64,000 nucleotides of DNA, from NCBI RefSeq assembly GCF_041549525.1, contig NZ_CP157456.1:3224001-3288000 (forward strand), given 5' to 3'. How positions within the stretch are numbered: the first letter of the stretch is position 1; every line of letters starts with the position of its first letter. Below, in pieces: positions 26,453 to 35,287 of this stretch. This DNA is from Paenarthrobacter aurescens (GTDB lineage: Bacteria; Actinomycetota; Actinomycetes; Actinomycetales; Micrococcaceae). Position numbers and translations under genes: made by a program. The notes below the pieces were generated by a model that worked only from the letters and a program-made list of their open reading frames with translations, made no database searches and was not told where the DNA came from.

Positions 26453-26878
26453 CTAATGATCTGCAGGAATGTCCGCACGGCCGGACGAATTCGGCTTCGG
26501 CGAACCCCGCAGCTTGCGTAGCTGCATCGCCCGGAATTCCTGGCGGGACAGAACCACCGCATACACGGTGAAGCCACCGGCCATGGCGGTAAGGAACAAA
26601 CCACCCCACATAGGGCTTTGTCCCTGTCCCAGCGGGGCGAGCAAAATCATCACCGAAAGGACTGTCAAGAACGCGGCAACCACGGCGAGGATGCCCATAC
26701 CCCACCAGGTGCTGACCTGGGCCTGCCCGGCGCCTGGCGTAAAACCGATCTCATCGGCTGGATAGCTGTGGAGTTCGCCTGTACTGGTGTTGCGGAGTAC
26801 GCGTTTTTGACCGGCTGCGATAGCCGCCTTGTGTTCGGCATATACGGCATCATTGCGCCGCTCCTGATCGGAGGTCAT
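26453..26878 (-). CDS. Hypothetical two-TM membrane protein
   Basis: A 141-residue protein starting at ATG 26878 behind AAAGGTG. A soluble N-terminus (1-55, including RVLRNTSTGELHSYPADEIG) precedes two membrane segments at about 62-84 and 92-112, then an Arg/Lys-rich tail. Family not recognised. It sits 27 bp upstream of the lipoprotein gene and 28 bp downstream of another membrane protein, so the three may be one operon. Confidence 0.68.
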   Translation of the reverse strand: MTSDQERRNDAVYAEHKAAIAAGQKRVLRNTSTGELHSYPADEIGFTPGAGQAQVSTWWGMGILAVVAAFLTVLSVMILLAPLGQGQSPMWGGLFLTAMAGGFTVYAVVLSRQEFRAMQLRKLRGSPKPNSSGRADIPADH

Positions 26879-26906
26879 AGTCACCTTTCATTTACTCGGT
26901 CCGGGC

Positions 26907-27368
26907 TTACAACGTGCTGGGACTTGCCGTGATCAGCCCTAGCAGTACCACTATGGGCAGTGTTGCCAGAATTGGGCCGGCTACCAGAATCCAGCTGGTG
27001 CCTGGGTACCGGGCGTACCCTTTGGCCCGCAGCTTAGCGGCCCAAAGAGCACCATAGACGATGCTGGCAATAACGTACGGAATTGTCAGTAGAACTGACC
27101 CCAAGGCTAGCCAAAGGGTTGCTTGAAGACCGTTGCGTCCGCCTGCACTGTACATATCGGCCGATCCAGATGTCGCTGTACCTACAAGAAGCACCAGCAG
27201 GAGAGCAAGAAGTCCAGCACCGAACAAGAGGACAGTCCGAAACGTCTTTGCCCATCCAGGTAGGAGCCGCCCTGGAGTTGCCCGGGCTGAGGCGGGAAAT
27301 AGCTGGGAGGGTAGGGGTTCTGAGGTTCCACGATGCTCTCTTCTTGGTGAAATTCCTTGAGCGGTCAA
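26907..27368 (-). CDS. Hypothetical membrane protein
   Basis: A 153-residue protein with a polar N-terminus of about 40 residues and three hydrophobic segments near 45-66, 82-108 and 126-147. No family recognised. It is the first gene of a probable three-gene minus-strand set ending with the lipoprotein at 25997. Confidence 0.62.
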   Translation of the reverse strand: MTAQGISPRREHRGTSEPLPSQLFPASARATPGRLLPGWAKTFRTVLLFGAGLLALLLVLLVGTATSGSADMYSAGGRNGLQATLWLALGSVLLTIPYVIASIVYGALWAAKLRAKGYARYPGTSWILVAGPILATLPIVVLLGLITASPSTL

Positions 27369-27578
27369 GCCAGTAAATCACTTGCCGGGGTGGCACGTTA
27401 ACATTGCCTAAGGGCAGTTGTGCCCATTGCGTCCCTTGCCCTTCCACCACATATGCGCAGGTGGAACCCTCTTTTTCGAAAGATTTTCTGTGGCCCCTGT
27501 AATCAGCGGCCCCTTGCCGGAAACAAGATGTATGAGCACATGAAGTGCTCCATCACTCCGTGGGGGAAGGAACCCAAG

Positions 27579-28598
27579 ATGAAGTACAACCGATCCGGAA
27601 CTGCAAAGTACGCCACTCTGGCAACATTGGCCGTGGCAATCACTGTGGCCGTCTGCGCACCGTCTGCCCCGGCGGACACTAATTCATTTACCGCTTCATC
27701 AGGAGAAGTAAGCCAGTTCCCTGCAGCGAGCGTTGCAGAGGCCCTTGCTGCACCGATTTCCGAGCAGGTCGCTCCGTCGCAGACCGCTCCCGCCCCTGCC
27801 GCCCAACAGGCGGAGGTCATTGTTCCGGTACCGGTTGTCATCACCCCAGCGCCTTCGGTTGCTGCTCCTGCTCCGGTTGTAACCGCTCCTGCTCCAGTTG
27901 TAACCGCTCCTGCTCCGGCGGCTCCTGCCGATGTGGAGCCTTTTATTCCCGCGCCGCCGGTTGTTCCCGCACCGCAGGCGACCATCCCGCCGTCGACCGT
28001 TGCTCCTGCCGCGCCGGAACCAGCGCCGATCACACCCACCGAACCCTCAACACCGCATGTCTCCCCCGACTTCCCGGTGAGCGGGTTGTACACCTTCCCT
28101 GATGGGCACATCTCCTTCCTGCTGCCGGCAGGCTGGACTGCGCAAACCGAAGTAATACCCATGGACTTCTATGGTGACGGCCGCCAAACTGTCGACGCCC
28201 ATATCTACGACGAAACGGGCACCGAGGTTGCACTGATCGCCAGCGGTGTTTACGGCGGAGTGGTTGCCGGGCCCGTGAACCGCACCATCCTGGACTCCCA
28301 GCAGCTGACCAACTTCGACAACCGGGACGGAGTTTCCAATTTCGCCTTCTTCAAGGACGAATACCCGTTCGACCCCGCAGTAACCCGCTATTTCATGGGT
28401 GTGGTGACCAATGAATTCATGACTGAGGGCCCGGAGAGCGCCTCGGCCCACAGCTTCCTGATCATGGGCAACGGGGCTTCAATCGCCAGAGCCAACATGG
28501 AGGTTTCCATGACCGTGGAGAGCGCCGCTGCCTGGATGGAATCTGAGCAATACAGCAAGCTCAAGGCCCTCCTGACCAGCCTCCAGTACGCGGAATAG
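27579..28598 (+). CDS. Secreted protein with Ala/Pro-rich stalk
   Basis: A 339-residue protein; the ATG at 27579 (MKYNRSG) follows GGGGGAAGGAACCC and gives a normal signal peptide (residues 1-33, cleaved near APSAPA). Residues about 65-165 are a low-complexity Ala/Pro/Val stalk with repeats of APAPVVT. The C-terminal ~175 residues form a compact domain beginning FPVSGLYTFPDGHISFLLPA. This is the layout of a wall-spanning stalk presenting a folded domain on the surface. The domain has no motif I can assign. Confidence 0.8.
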   Translation: MKYNRSGTAKYATLATLAVAITVAVCAPSAPADTNSFTASSGEVSQFPAASVAEALAAPISEQVAPSQTAPAPAAQQAEVIVPVPVVITPAPSVAAPAPVVTAPAPVVTAPAPAAPADVEPFIPAPPVVPAPQATIPPSTVAPAAPEPAPITPTEPSTPHVSPDFPVSGLYTFPDGHISFLLPAGWTAQTEVIPMDFYGDGRQTVDAHIYDETGTEVALIASGVYGGVVAGPVNRTILDSQQLTNFDNRDGVSNFAFFKDEYPFDPAVTRYFMGVVTNEFMTEGPESASAHSFLIMGNGASIARANMEVSMTVESAAAWMESEQYSKLKALLTSLQYAE

Positions 28599-28608
28599 TT
28601 GATCAGCT

Positions 28609-28926
28609 ATGACATCTTTCGATGCGCACGCCTTGGTGATGTCCGCCGTCCTGTTGGTTCACATCGTTGGCCTGATGATGGTTGCCGTTTCAGCAGTTGT
28701 GCTGTTGACGTTGCTGTCCGTAGTGGTTCTGGCCGTGCGCGGGGTCAAGATCACGTGGGCACTGGCCCGGCATGCTGGTGGTGGGGCGCGAGCCTCAGAC
28801 CCGGTCCATATGCAGCTGCTGCAGCCGCCACTGGATGATCTCTCCGATGAGATCGGTGGGCAGCGGGGCGTTATGGGGCAACTGAACAAGGTGGTCCGTG
28901 GTTCCGTAGTGACTCAATTGCGCTGA
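28609..28926 (+). CDS. Possible small membrane protein, overlaps DUF1801 gene
   Basis: A 105-residue frame starting 11 bp after the secreted protein gene. The first half holds two adjacent hydrophobic stretches (MSAVLLVHIVGLMMVAVSAV; LLTLLSVVVLAVRG). The second half lies opposite the 3' end of the DUF1801-like gene over 132 bp and looks like shadow sequence. No good ribosome site is visible. It could be a genuine short membrane protein whose C-terminus extends into the convergent gene, or a chance frame. Confidence 0.35.
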   Translation: MTSFDAHALVMSAVLLVHIVGLMMVAVSAVVLLTLLSVVVLAVRGVKITWALARHAGGGARASDPVHMQLLQPPLDDLSDEIGGQRGVMGQLNKVVRGSVVTQLR

Positions 28927-29154
28927 GAAGTGCGCCATGGCGTCCGGAGTGGGATAAAAGCCTATGTGCTTCTTGGTCGCCGTAAAGAAGAACAAGGGCT
29001 CGGTGCCGAGTTTGAAGGTGGGCATGCGCCAACTAATGGACTCTTCAGCTTCGCTTGGCACAGCAGAACGGATCATTTGGTACACGGTCAACAGCCGTTG
29101 CCGAACCTCACCGTCATACTGGTGGATGTACTCAATGATGGAACCCGTTGTCAT
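28795..29154 (-). CDS. DUF1801/YdhG-like protein (iron chaperone-like fold)
   Basis: A 119-residue soluble protein. Conserved positions of the DUF1801 family are visible: EYIHQYDGEVRQRLLTVYQM at the N-terminus, EESISWRMPTFKLGTEPLFF and KKHIGFYPTPDAMAHFSA in the middle. The family is related in fold to frataxin-like proteins but its role in most bacteria is unknown. It is expressed away from its neighbours. Confidence 0.82.
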   Translation of the reverse strand: MTTGSIIEYIHQYDGEVRQRLLTVYQMIRSAVPSEAEESISWRMPTFKLGTEPLFFFTATKKHIGFYPTPDAMAHFSAQLSHYGTTDHLVQLPHNAPLPTDLIGEIIQWRLQQLHMDRV

Positions 29155-29248
29155 CTAGTCTCCTTTTCGCCGCAAGGCCGATCATATTCCAGCTGGCTGA
29201 GACCCTCGCAGTACAACCTTTGCGGTAGTTAAAGAAAGAGATGCAGTT

Positions 29249-29494
29249 TTGAAAAAGTCAATGTTCGTGACCCTGGTTGCCGCTGCCTCAACGCTGATTG
29301 TGGCCTCGGTTGCGTGGGTAACGCTTCTCATCATGCAGGGAGAAGCGCCAAACCCTCTGGTAGTTGCTCCCCTGTCCCTGGTGGGCCTTTTGGGAGGGGC
29401 CTTCATGGGCTCAAGGTTCTGGGACGACCGTCAGACGTTGCGTCAGCGTATGACTGAAGATCACGACGGCGTGCTGCCGGCTTCCGGGGATTAG
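29249..29494 (+). CDS. Small two-TM membrane protein
   Basis: An 81-residue frame starting at TTG, with membrane segments at about 5-29 and 35-54 and a polar tail SRFWDDRQTLRQRMTEDHDG. The ribosome site (GAAAGAG) is weak. No family recognised. Confidence 0.55.
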   Translation: MKKSMFVTLVAAASTLIVASVAWVTLLIMQGEAPNPLVVAPLSLVGLLGGAFMGSRFWDDRQTLRQRMTEDHDGVLPASGD

Positions 29495-29532
29495 TGCCGT
29501 TCGCAGGAGGTGATTGAGGCGCGGTCAGCTTA

Positions 29533-30447
29533 CTACCATGTGGTTGGCTGGCCGTGCCTCGTCAGTTCCTGGATCTTGTGGCTCTGCATTCTGGTCAGCA
29601 GCCAGCTCTCCGCCTTTCCTATCCGGCGTCCCTTCAAGGACAGCAGGTCCACCGACACCAGCCAGTCCGTGTAAGGGTAGGCCTCCAGCTGTAACTCCAC
29701 CAGCTGTCCGCTTCCTATCTGGTCCAAAATCAATTGCCTGGGCAGAGTGGCCCAACCTAAACCCGCTGACGCCATTTCGATGAGGGCGTCATAGTTATCG
29801 GCGCTCCAGACCTGCGTGGACTGCAGGTACTCAGTGGTTGGCAGACTGGCCGCATGTGCCGTGTAAACAATGTGCCGGTGCTCCCGTAAGTCATCAAAGC
29901 TCACGGTTCTTTTGGCGGCCAAGGGGTGCTCAGCGTGGGCGACGTGTGTGAGGATCAGTTTCCCCATTTGATGAAACTGGATTTCCCTGACATACCGCGG
30001 CTGGGCAAAGGCCACGCCCAACGCAGCTTCACCGCGTTGGACGAGGTTGGCCACATCCCCTTTTTCGGGGTTACGGATGATGATGTCCGTGTGCGGAAAC
30101 TTCTCCGCGAAGTCGCACAGCACGGGCACCAGGTTCTTGTGCGGAATGCCGGCAGCGATGGTGAGGCTGGCCGGGTCACCCTCCGACATCGCATCGGCGT
30201 GACTTTCCAGGGCTTGGCACCGATCGTAAACGGCCAGTGCTTCAACCAGCATGGTTTCCCCGGCTGCGGTCAGGGTGGGGATGCGCGTCGACCTGTCAAA
30301 AAGCTCCAACCCGAGAGCTATTTCCAGATTGGCCACCGAGGCGCTGATGGTGGATTGGCTTCGCCCCAAGGCTCTGGCCGCTGCGGAGAAGGAGCCCCAC
30401 TTGCAGCTCATCACAAAGGCTTCCACCTGATCCAGTGAATGCCGCAT
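29533..30447 (-). CDS. LysR-family transcriptional regulator
   Basis: A 304-residue regulator. The N-terminal winged HTH reads LDQVEAFVMSCKWGSFSAAA then LGRSQSTISASVANLEIALG, followed by the linker helix and a type-2 periplasmic-binding-like effector domain (about 90-300; TIAAGIPHKNLVPVLCDFAE). It is divergent from a nucleoside deaminase gene, with a perfect palindrome between them, so it most likely controls that gene and itself. The effector is unknown; a purine or pyrimidine base is a reasonable guess from the neighbour. Confidence 0.93.
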   Translation of the reverse strand: MRHSLDQVEAFVMSCKWGSFSAAARALGRSQSTISASVANLEIALGLELFDRSTRIPTLTAAGETMLVEALAVYDRCQALESHADAMSEGDPASLTIAAGIPHKNLVPVLCDFAEKFPHTDIIIRNPEKGDVANLVQRGEAALGVAFAQPRYVREIQFHQMGKLILTHVAHAEHPLAAKRTVSFDDLREHRHIVYTAHAASLPTTEYLQSTQVWSADNYDALIEMASAGLGWATLPRQLILDQIGSGQLVELQLEAYPYTDWLVSVDLLSLKGRRIGKAESWLLTRMQSHKIQELTRHGQPTTW

Positions 30448-30470
30448 GCGGGAGCTCCCCTCGTATTCTA

Positions 30471-30491
30471 ACTATCGGATATTCCGATAGT
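30471..30491. promoter_or_regulatory. Perfect palindromic operator between LysR and deaminase genes
   Basis: Arms ACTATCGGA and TCCGATAGT are separated by TAT, a 21-bp perfect palindrome. It begins 24 bp upstream of the LysR start and ends 74 bp before the deaminase ATG. Its placement and symmetry fit a LysR-type operator. Confidence 0.7.
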
Positions 30492-30565
30492 AAATGACTT
30501 TGTCCATTCACCGGCCCGGCATAACGTTGCAGCATCGCCACCGAATCACTGGAAGAAGGACCCGC

Positions 30566-31039
30566 ATGAACAAGGATCTTGAACTGCTTCGCCGCGCGAT
30601 TGCCGTATCAAACGAAGCACGGAACAACGGCAATCACCCCTTTGGCGCCATACTGGTGAACTCCGACGGCGAAATCGTCCTGGAGGCAGAAAACACCGTG
30701 ATCACAGAGAATGACGTGACAAACCACGCCGAAACCAACCTCGTGCGTTTGGCCTCCCGTTCCATTCCCCACGATCAACTTCCCTCGCACACCCTGTACA
30801 CCTCATGCGAGCCCTGCGCCATGTGCGCAGGGGCAATCTACTGGGCCGGCATAGGCCGAGTGGTTTACGGATTGGCGGAAACGGGACTGCTGGAAATCAC
30901 GGGAAGCGGGCATCCGGAGAACCCTACGCTGACCCACCCCTGCCGCCTGGTCTTCGCCGCTGGAGGACGCCCCACCGAGGTCACCGGACCACTGCTCGAA
31001 GAAGAAGCAGCCAGGCCTCACGCGGGATTCTGGGCTTAG
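30566..31039 (+). CDS. Nucleoside/base deaminase (CDA superfamily)
   Basis: A 157-residue zinc deaminase from ATG 30566, behind GAAGAAGGA. The catalytic motifs are HAETNLV (His ligand and proton-shuttling Glu) and PCAMCAGAIYW (two Cys ligands). The NNGNHPFGAILVNSDGEIV start and the size resemble guanine deaminase (GuaD) or related hydroxydechloroatrazine-type enzymes more than tRNA adenosine deaminase. The final aromatic residue region (RPHAGFWA) is also as in that group. It is divergent from a LysR regulator, a common set-up for inducible catabolic deaminases. Confidence 0.88.
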   Translation: MNKDLELLRRAIAVSNEARNNGNHPFGAILVNSDGEIVLEAENTVITENDVTNHAETNLVRLASRSIPHDQLPSHTLYTSCEPCAMCAGAIYWAGIGRVVYGLAETGLLEITGSGHPENPTLTHPCRLVFAAGGRPTEVTGPLLEEEAARPHAGFWA

Positions 31040-31101
31040 CAGTTAGAAGCTGCAAGTATTGCACCACCGGAAACCGCATGAACCAAACACCAAGGAGCCC
31101 T

Positions 31102-31683
31102 GTGCCGACTGACATCCCCTGGAACCGCGGCGAGTGGACCAACCAGCCGGCCGCCGTCGTAGAGCAGGAAGGCGATCTGCTGGTCACTGCAGCCGAAAGC
31201 AGCGACGCGTGGCGCATCACGTCCTACGGATTCGTCCACGACACCGAACACGCGCTGCTCACCCCCTTCCCGCAAGACAGCGCCATGGAAGTTGAGTTCA
31301 CAGCCGCGTTCTCCCAACAGTTCGACCAAGCCGGCATCTTTGTCCGCATCAACGCCGAGCATTGGATCAAAGCTGGCGTGGAATACGCCGACGGCGCCGC
31401 TCAACTGGGCGCGGTTGTCACGGACCGCTTCTCGGACTGGTCCTTGGCGCCTGTTCCGGAATGGAACGGCGGCAGGGTGCGCATAAGGGTCAGCCGCTCC
31501 GGCGACGCCCTCACCATCCGTGCCGCGTCCGGAAGCAACCACCTGCAACTGGTGCGCGTGCTGCCCTTGGCCCCTGATGTGGAGGCCGCAGCCGGACCCT
31601 TCACCTGCGCGCCAACACGCTCAGGGCTGACGGTCCCCTTTCACTCATGGCGGGCCACACCGGCGGATAACCAACTCCACTAG
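31102..31683 (+). CDS. DUF1349 family protein
   Basis: A 193-residue soluble protein starting at GTG 31102, four bases after AAGGAG. The family pattern is clear: WNRGEWTNQPAAV, LLVTAAESSDAWRITSYGFV, QFDQAGIFVRINAEHWIKAG, VEYADGAAQLGAVVTDRFSD and RSGDALTIRA. DUF1349 proteins have a concanavalin-like (LamG-like) beta-sandwich fold and unknown function. It follows the deaminase gene by 62 bp, so may be co-transcribed. Confidence 0.9.
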   Translation: MPTDIPWNRGEWTNQPAAVVEQEGDLLVTAAESSDAWRITSYGFVHDTEHALLTPFPQDSAMEVEFTAAFSQQFDQAGIFVRINAEHWIKAGVEYADGAAQLGAVVTDRFSDWSLAPVPEWNGGRVRIRVSRSGDALTIRAASGSNHLQLVRVLPLAPDVEAAAGPFTCAPTRSGLTVPFHSWRATPADNQLH

Positions 31684-31808
31684 GGCATCCGGGCCCGGCG
31701 AGCTTGCGGGCATCACCGTTCATGAGATTATGGAGTTTCCGGCAGCCTGGCATTGACAGTGCTGCAACTCAGTTGGCTCCATAACAAGCCTATGGGGGGC
31801 ACATCACG

Positions 31809-32321
31809 GTGGAAGAAACTGCAAGTCTTTGGCGCACTGACCCTACAACGTTCCGCGACGTGGTGATCAACCGCCAAGCCGTGGAAGCTGCGCTGGAAGG
31901 CGATTGTCCACCCGTTGAACGAGTCAGGTATTTGGCACTACTCGGCCGGGACGCTGAAGCTTTGGACGAAGGTTTCAAGCTGCTGCCCACTTCACCTGAC
32001 CGTCGTGAGCTGCTGCTGGTTCTCGCCCAGATCAATCAACGGCAATACCGCTGGCATGATGCCGCCGTGCTCCATGAAAAGGCCCTGCGAACAGTCCGGT
32101 CAGCCGAAGAGGAAGCCTACGTTCGCCATCACATCGGCCGGCGTCTCTTCGACGAAGCCCGCTTCCGTGCTGCCGCGGACGAATTTCAATGGGCAGCAGA
32201 CCTCTACCGCGTGGCCGAGCAGCCTGAACTCGCCGAAGAAAACCGCCAAGCCATGCGCCATGCCCTGCACGTTCACAGTGCCGAGCGAGGTCCAGGGCGT
32301 TCAGCGTTCGACCTCTCCTAG
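31809..32321 (+). CDS. TPR-like helical protein
   Basis: A 170-residue soluble protein with a GTG start, built almost entirely of amphipathic helices. Repeat-like units are RVRYLALLGRDAEALDEGFK, WHDAAVLHEKALRTVRSAEE and RFRAAADEFQWAADLYRVAE, the last two typical of tetratricopeptide repeats. Such proteins are scaffolds; the partner is not evident. Confidence 0.7.
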   Translation: MEETASLWRTDPTTFRDVVINRQAVEAALEGDCPPVERVRYLALLGRDAEALDEGFKLLPTSPDRRELLLVLAQINQRQYRWHDAAVLHEKALRTVRSAEEEAYVRHHIGRRLFDEARFRAAADEFQWAADLYRVAEQPELAEENRQAMRHALHVHSAERGPGRSAFDLS

Positions 32322-32406
32322 CCGGGCGGGAATACGAAGCGAGGGCCCGCGGTTACAAAGTGCGCAAACAGCAACACACCGCACTTCTACAAGGGGGTTC
32401 ACCACC

Positions 32407-32706
32407 ATGGCCACCGATTACGACACTCCCCGAGCCTTGCCTGAAGAAGAACAGGCACTGCCCCTGGCCGAGCTGGCAACGGCCAAAAGCGCCGCGCGCA
32501 CGGACACGATCGATTTGGACGAAGTGGACCTGGCGGATGCCTTTGAACTCCCAGGTGCCGACCTCTCCGGGGAAGAACTTCAAGTTGAGATCGTCCCCAT
32601 CCAGAACGACGAGTTCACGTGCATGTCCTGCTTCCTGGTCCACCACCGCAGCCAACTCGCACGCGAAACCAACGGGCAAAAGTACTGCACCGAATGCGAG
32701 GGCTAA
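32407..32706 (+). CDS. DUF4193 family protein
   Basis: A 99-residue actinobacterial protein. It begins MATDYDTPR, has the acidic middle DTIDLDEVDLADAFELPGAD, and ends with a zinc-ribbon-like segment CMSCFLVHHRSQLA then YCTECEG (two CxxC pairs). The first part and the CxxC/HHRSQLA region are invariant in the DUF4193 family, one of the conserved small proteins of actinobacteria of unknown function. Confidence 0.92.
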   Translation: MATDYDTPRALPEEEQALPLAELATAKSAARTDTIDLDEVDLADAFELPGADLSGEELQVEIVPIQNDEFTCMSCFLVHHRSQLARETNGQKYCTECEG

Positions 32707-32853
32707 GAGCTTCACACGCCTGAGCGCTCAAGGCGGGTTCCGCCGTCGGGCCCTGCCGTGAACCCAGCACAACTGCCCAACATCCCTTAGCTCCCCAGGC
32801 CTGATGTAGCCTAGTAAGCAAGCTGACTATTTGTGAAAGCCTGGGGAGCCTGA

Positions 32854-33270
32854 ATGCCTGATATGGACCGATGGCCAACAAGCCGGCTGCTGTCAACAGC
32901 AGCGCGGCTTGTGGAACTGGCATGGAACGATAAATTGCGGCCTCTGGGGCTGACCTATCCAGCGGTGCTTACCCTTGATGCCGTGGCGACGGCGGGACCA
33001 ATCACCCCCGGGGATCTTGCCCGGAGCGTCCGCGTACAAGCCCAAACCATGGGCCCGCTACTGACCCGCCTGGAAGCACGCGGGTACATCCTCCGCCAGC
33101 CCAACCGCTTTGACCGCCGCAGCCAACTCATCTCCATTACCGACTTAGGCCTGACCCTGCTGGAGCAATCGCACCGCCAGGAGAACAACGTCCTCTCGGT
33201 GATCAATCTGGACTCCGAAGGCCTGCGCGAAGAGCTGCTGGCAATAGTGCGCCACGCAAACTTCAACTAG
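32854..33270 (+). CDS. MarR-family transcriptional regulator
   Basis: A 138-residue winged-helix protein: LGLTYPAVLTLDAVATAGPI, then the HTH TPGDLARSVRVQAQTMGPLL, recognition helix TRLEARGYILRQPNRFDRRS and the wing. The DRR(S)QLISIT motif is typical of MarR wings. Helices at both ends form the dimer interface. Regulated genes are not evident; no transporter or enzyme gene lies next to it. Confidence 0.9.
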   Translation: MPDMDRWPTSRLLSTAARLVELAWNDKLRPLGLTYPAVLTLDAVATAGPITPGDLARSVRVQAQTMGPLLTRLEARGYILRQPNRFDRRSQLISITDLGLTLLEQSHRQENNVLSVINLDSEGLREELLAIVRHANFN

Positions 33271-33375
33271 TGCCAAGTAACCCTGCATAGACGGAAGTCC
33301 TCCGCGCAAGGCAGTATGGAGGTATCCGCTGATGAAGTCCGGCGTTCAAGGGGAGGATTCTCTCCCCCACCAACA

Positions 33376-33406
33376 CCGGGCAACAAGCACCAATGGTGAT
33401 GCCCGG
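33376..33406. other. Structured leader between MarR gene and small ORF
   Basis: Outer stem CCGGGCA/TGCCCGG and inner stem CACC/GGTG enclose an AAT loop, with a 5-base asymmetric bulge. No T tract follows, so it is a weak terminator candidate or a leader structure for the small reading frame starting 17 bases later. Confidence 0.35.
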
Positions 33407-33423
33407 ACGAGTAAAAGGGCAAC

Positions 33424-33603
33424 ATGAGTGATCTTCAGATAGGCGACAGCCTTCCAGTGGAACTCCTGAGTTTCCGCGCAGCCGAATGCCTCGTATCAAC
33501 CGGCGTTTCGGAAGCAGAGCACGTCTGCGTGCTGGATGCAGGCCATACAGGCAATCATTTGGCTGCGGGTGCAGACATGGTGGTTCGGGCGGTCTGGAGC
33601 TAG
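33424..33603 (+). CDS. Possible 59-residue protein
   Basis: A frame starting MSDLQIGDSLPVELLSFRAA, behind AAAAGGGCAAC, and ending VVRAVWS. It has two Cys and several His residues (AEHVCVLDAGHTGNHL) but no membrane helix. Codon use is less GC3-biased than in neighbouring genes, so it may be non-coding or a remnant. It ends 60 bp before the convergent SelO gene. Confidence 0.35.
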   Translation: MSDLQIGDSLPVELLSFRAAECLVSTGVSEAEHVCVLDAGHTGNHLAAGADMVVRAVWS

Positions 33604-33662
33604 ACCGGTCAGCTGGCCGCTGGCGGCCCGGCCCGGCCGGGTTGTCAGCGCATCAGCGTCCC

Positions 33663-35126
33663 TTAAGTCCCGCAGAAGGTCCGGTACGGGCCAAAGCTCT
33701 CCGGCGCCGGCTCGGCGTACTTTTCCAAGCCGGGACGTTCCGTGAACGGGTCAGATACGGCCACAAGCAGTTGTTCCGTGGGCCCCATATCCCCCTCGGT
33801 TGCCGCAGCAAGAGCTCCCTCCACCAAATGGTTGCGTGGAATGTAGATCGGGTTAACCCGGTCCATGGCATCGGCGTCCGGGCTTGCCTCCCGCCACCGT
33901 TCCAGCCATGAATCAAACGCGGCCAAATCCAGGACCTGACGGCGTGCAGGTTCAGCCTCCCCGCGGGCAGCTTTGCTGAGGCTGCGGAAGAACGAGGTGT
34001 AGTCCGCGCGCGCCTCCTGGGCCAGCTGAAGGAGCTCATCCACCAACGGTGAGGAAACGGCGTCGTCAATATCCTCAGCCAGCCCAAGCTTGGCCTTCAT
34101 ACCGTTGAACCAAGTGGCGCTGTATTCCTTTCGGAACCCATTGAGCGCCTCCACGGCAAGCGTTACCGCCTGCTCCTCATCCTCATGGATCAGGGCCGCA
34201 ATTGATTCGGCAAACCGGGCCAGGTTCCACTCAGCAATGAGCGGCTGGTTGCGGTAAGCGTAGCGGCCCATCTCATCAATGGAGCTGTACACCGCACCGG
34301 GATCGAAACCCTCCATGAAGGCACAGGGACCGTAGTCAATTGTCTCGCCGGAGATTGTCATGTTGTCCGTATTCATGACGCCGTGAACGAACCCCACCAG
34401 CATCCACTGCGCCAGAAGTTTCGCCTGGACCGAGATGACCGACTTCAGGAGTGCAAGGTAGCGGTTGCTTTCACCGTCCGACCCCCGGTGGTGGCGTTCG
34501 ATTGCATGGTCAGCCAAGCGGCGCAGCAGATCCATGTCATTGCTGGCCCGGGCATATTGGAAACTACCCACCCTCAGGTGACTGCTGGCCACCCGGGTGA
34601 GAACAGCCCCCGGCAGCAGCGTCTCACGCTGAACCTGCCGCCCCGTTGCCACTACCGCAAGGGACCTGGTGGTGGGAATGTTCAGCGCATGCATCGCCTC
34701 ACTGACAATGTACTCCCGCACCATAGGGCCCACCGCGGCCAAGCCATCCCCGTTCCGGGCAAACGGCGTCCGCCCCGAACCCTTGAGGTGGACATCGCGG
34801 AGCTCTCCGTCAGGTCCGGCAAGCTCTCCTAACAGGAGGGCACGCCCGTCACCCAAACGCGGAGAATAGAAACCGAACTGATGACCCGAATACCCCTGGG
34901 CCACTGGAGTGGCTTCCTCCGGGACGGCATTGCCAATCAGCAACCGCACGCCCTCCGGGCTCCGCAGAAAATCAGGATCAAAACCAAGCTCGACGGCGAG
35001 TGGCTGGTTGAGCACCAAAAGCTGCGGATCCGGAGCCTCCTCCGCACGCCAAGGAATGGCCAGCTCCGGGAGTTCCCGGGCGAAACGCCCCTCGAAGGCG
35101 ATGGTGGAATGCGCGACTTCACTCAT
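33663..35126 (-). CDS. selO: SelO-type protein adenylyltransferase (AMPylase)
   Basis: A 487-residue pseudokinase-fold enzyme of the SelO/YdiU family, which transfers AMP to Ser/Thr/Tyr of protein targets and is linked to oxidative stress in other organisms. Signature blocks: [55 protein letters not shown], and [20 protein letters not shown] with the metal-binding Asn and Asp. The internal Cys in DYGPCAFME and the C-terminal Cys (in YRTFCGT, third from the end) correspond to the redox pair reported in bacterial homologues. Length is as expected. Transcribed alone. Confidence 0.96.
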   Translation of the reverse strand: MSEVAHSTIAFEGRFARELPELAIPWRAEEAPDPQLLVLNQPLAVELGFDPDFLRSPEGVRLLIGNAVPEEATPVAQGYSGHQFGFYSPRLGDGRALLLGELAGPDGELRDVHLKGSGRTPFARNGDGLAAVGPMVREYIVSEAMHALNIPTTRSLAVVATGRQVQRETLLPGAVLTRVASSHLRVGSFQYARASNDMDLLRRLADHAIERHHRGSDGESNRYLALLKSVISVQAKLLAQWMLVGFVHGVMNTDNMTISGETIDYGPCAFMEGFDPGAVYSSIDEMGRYAYRNQPLIAEWNLARFAESIAALIHEDEEQAVTLAVEALNGFRKEYSATWFNGMKAKLGLAEDIDDAVSSPLVDELLQLAQEARADYTSFFRSLSKAARGEAEPARRQVLDLAAFDSWLERWREASPDADAMDRVNPIYIPRNHLVEGALAAATEGDMGPTEQLLVAVSDPFTERPGLEKYAEPAPESFGPYRTFCGT

Positions 35127-35287
35127 CTATCAAGGATATAGATGCCGTTCCCGACGAGAAAAGGGCGGTCCATCCCGGCTAGCATGTGAACACTGCCGTT
35201 TGGCGGGAGATCCATTGGGGGCGGTTTCGGCCGCGGGTATTATTCATCGAGCAGCGAGGGTCGCAGCGAATCGGCTGGAGAGTGAAG

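Noticed and set aside
27840..27930. Tandem APAPVVT-coding repeats, considered as a CRISPR-like or satellite array
   Set aside because: The repeats are in frame and encode an Ala/Pro stalk, without spacers.
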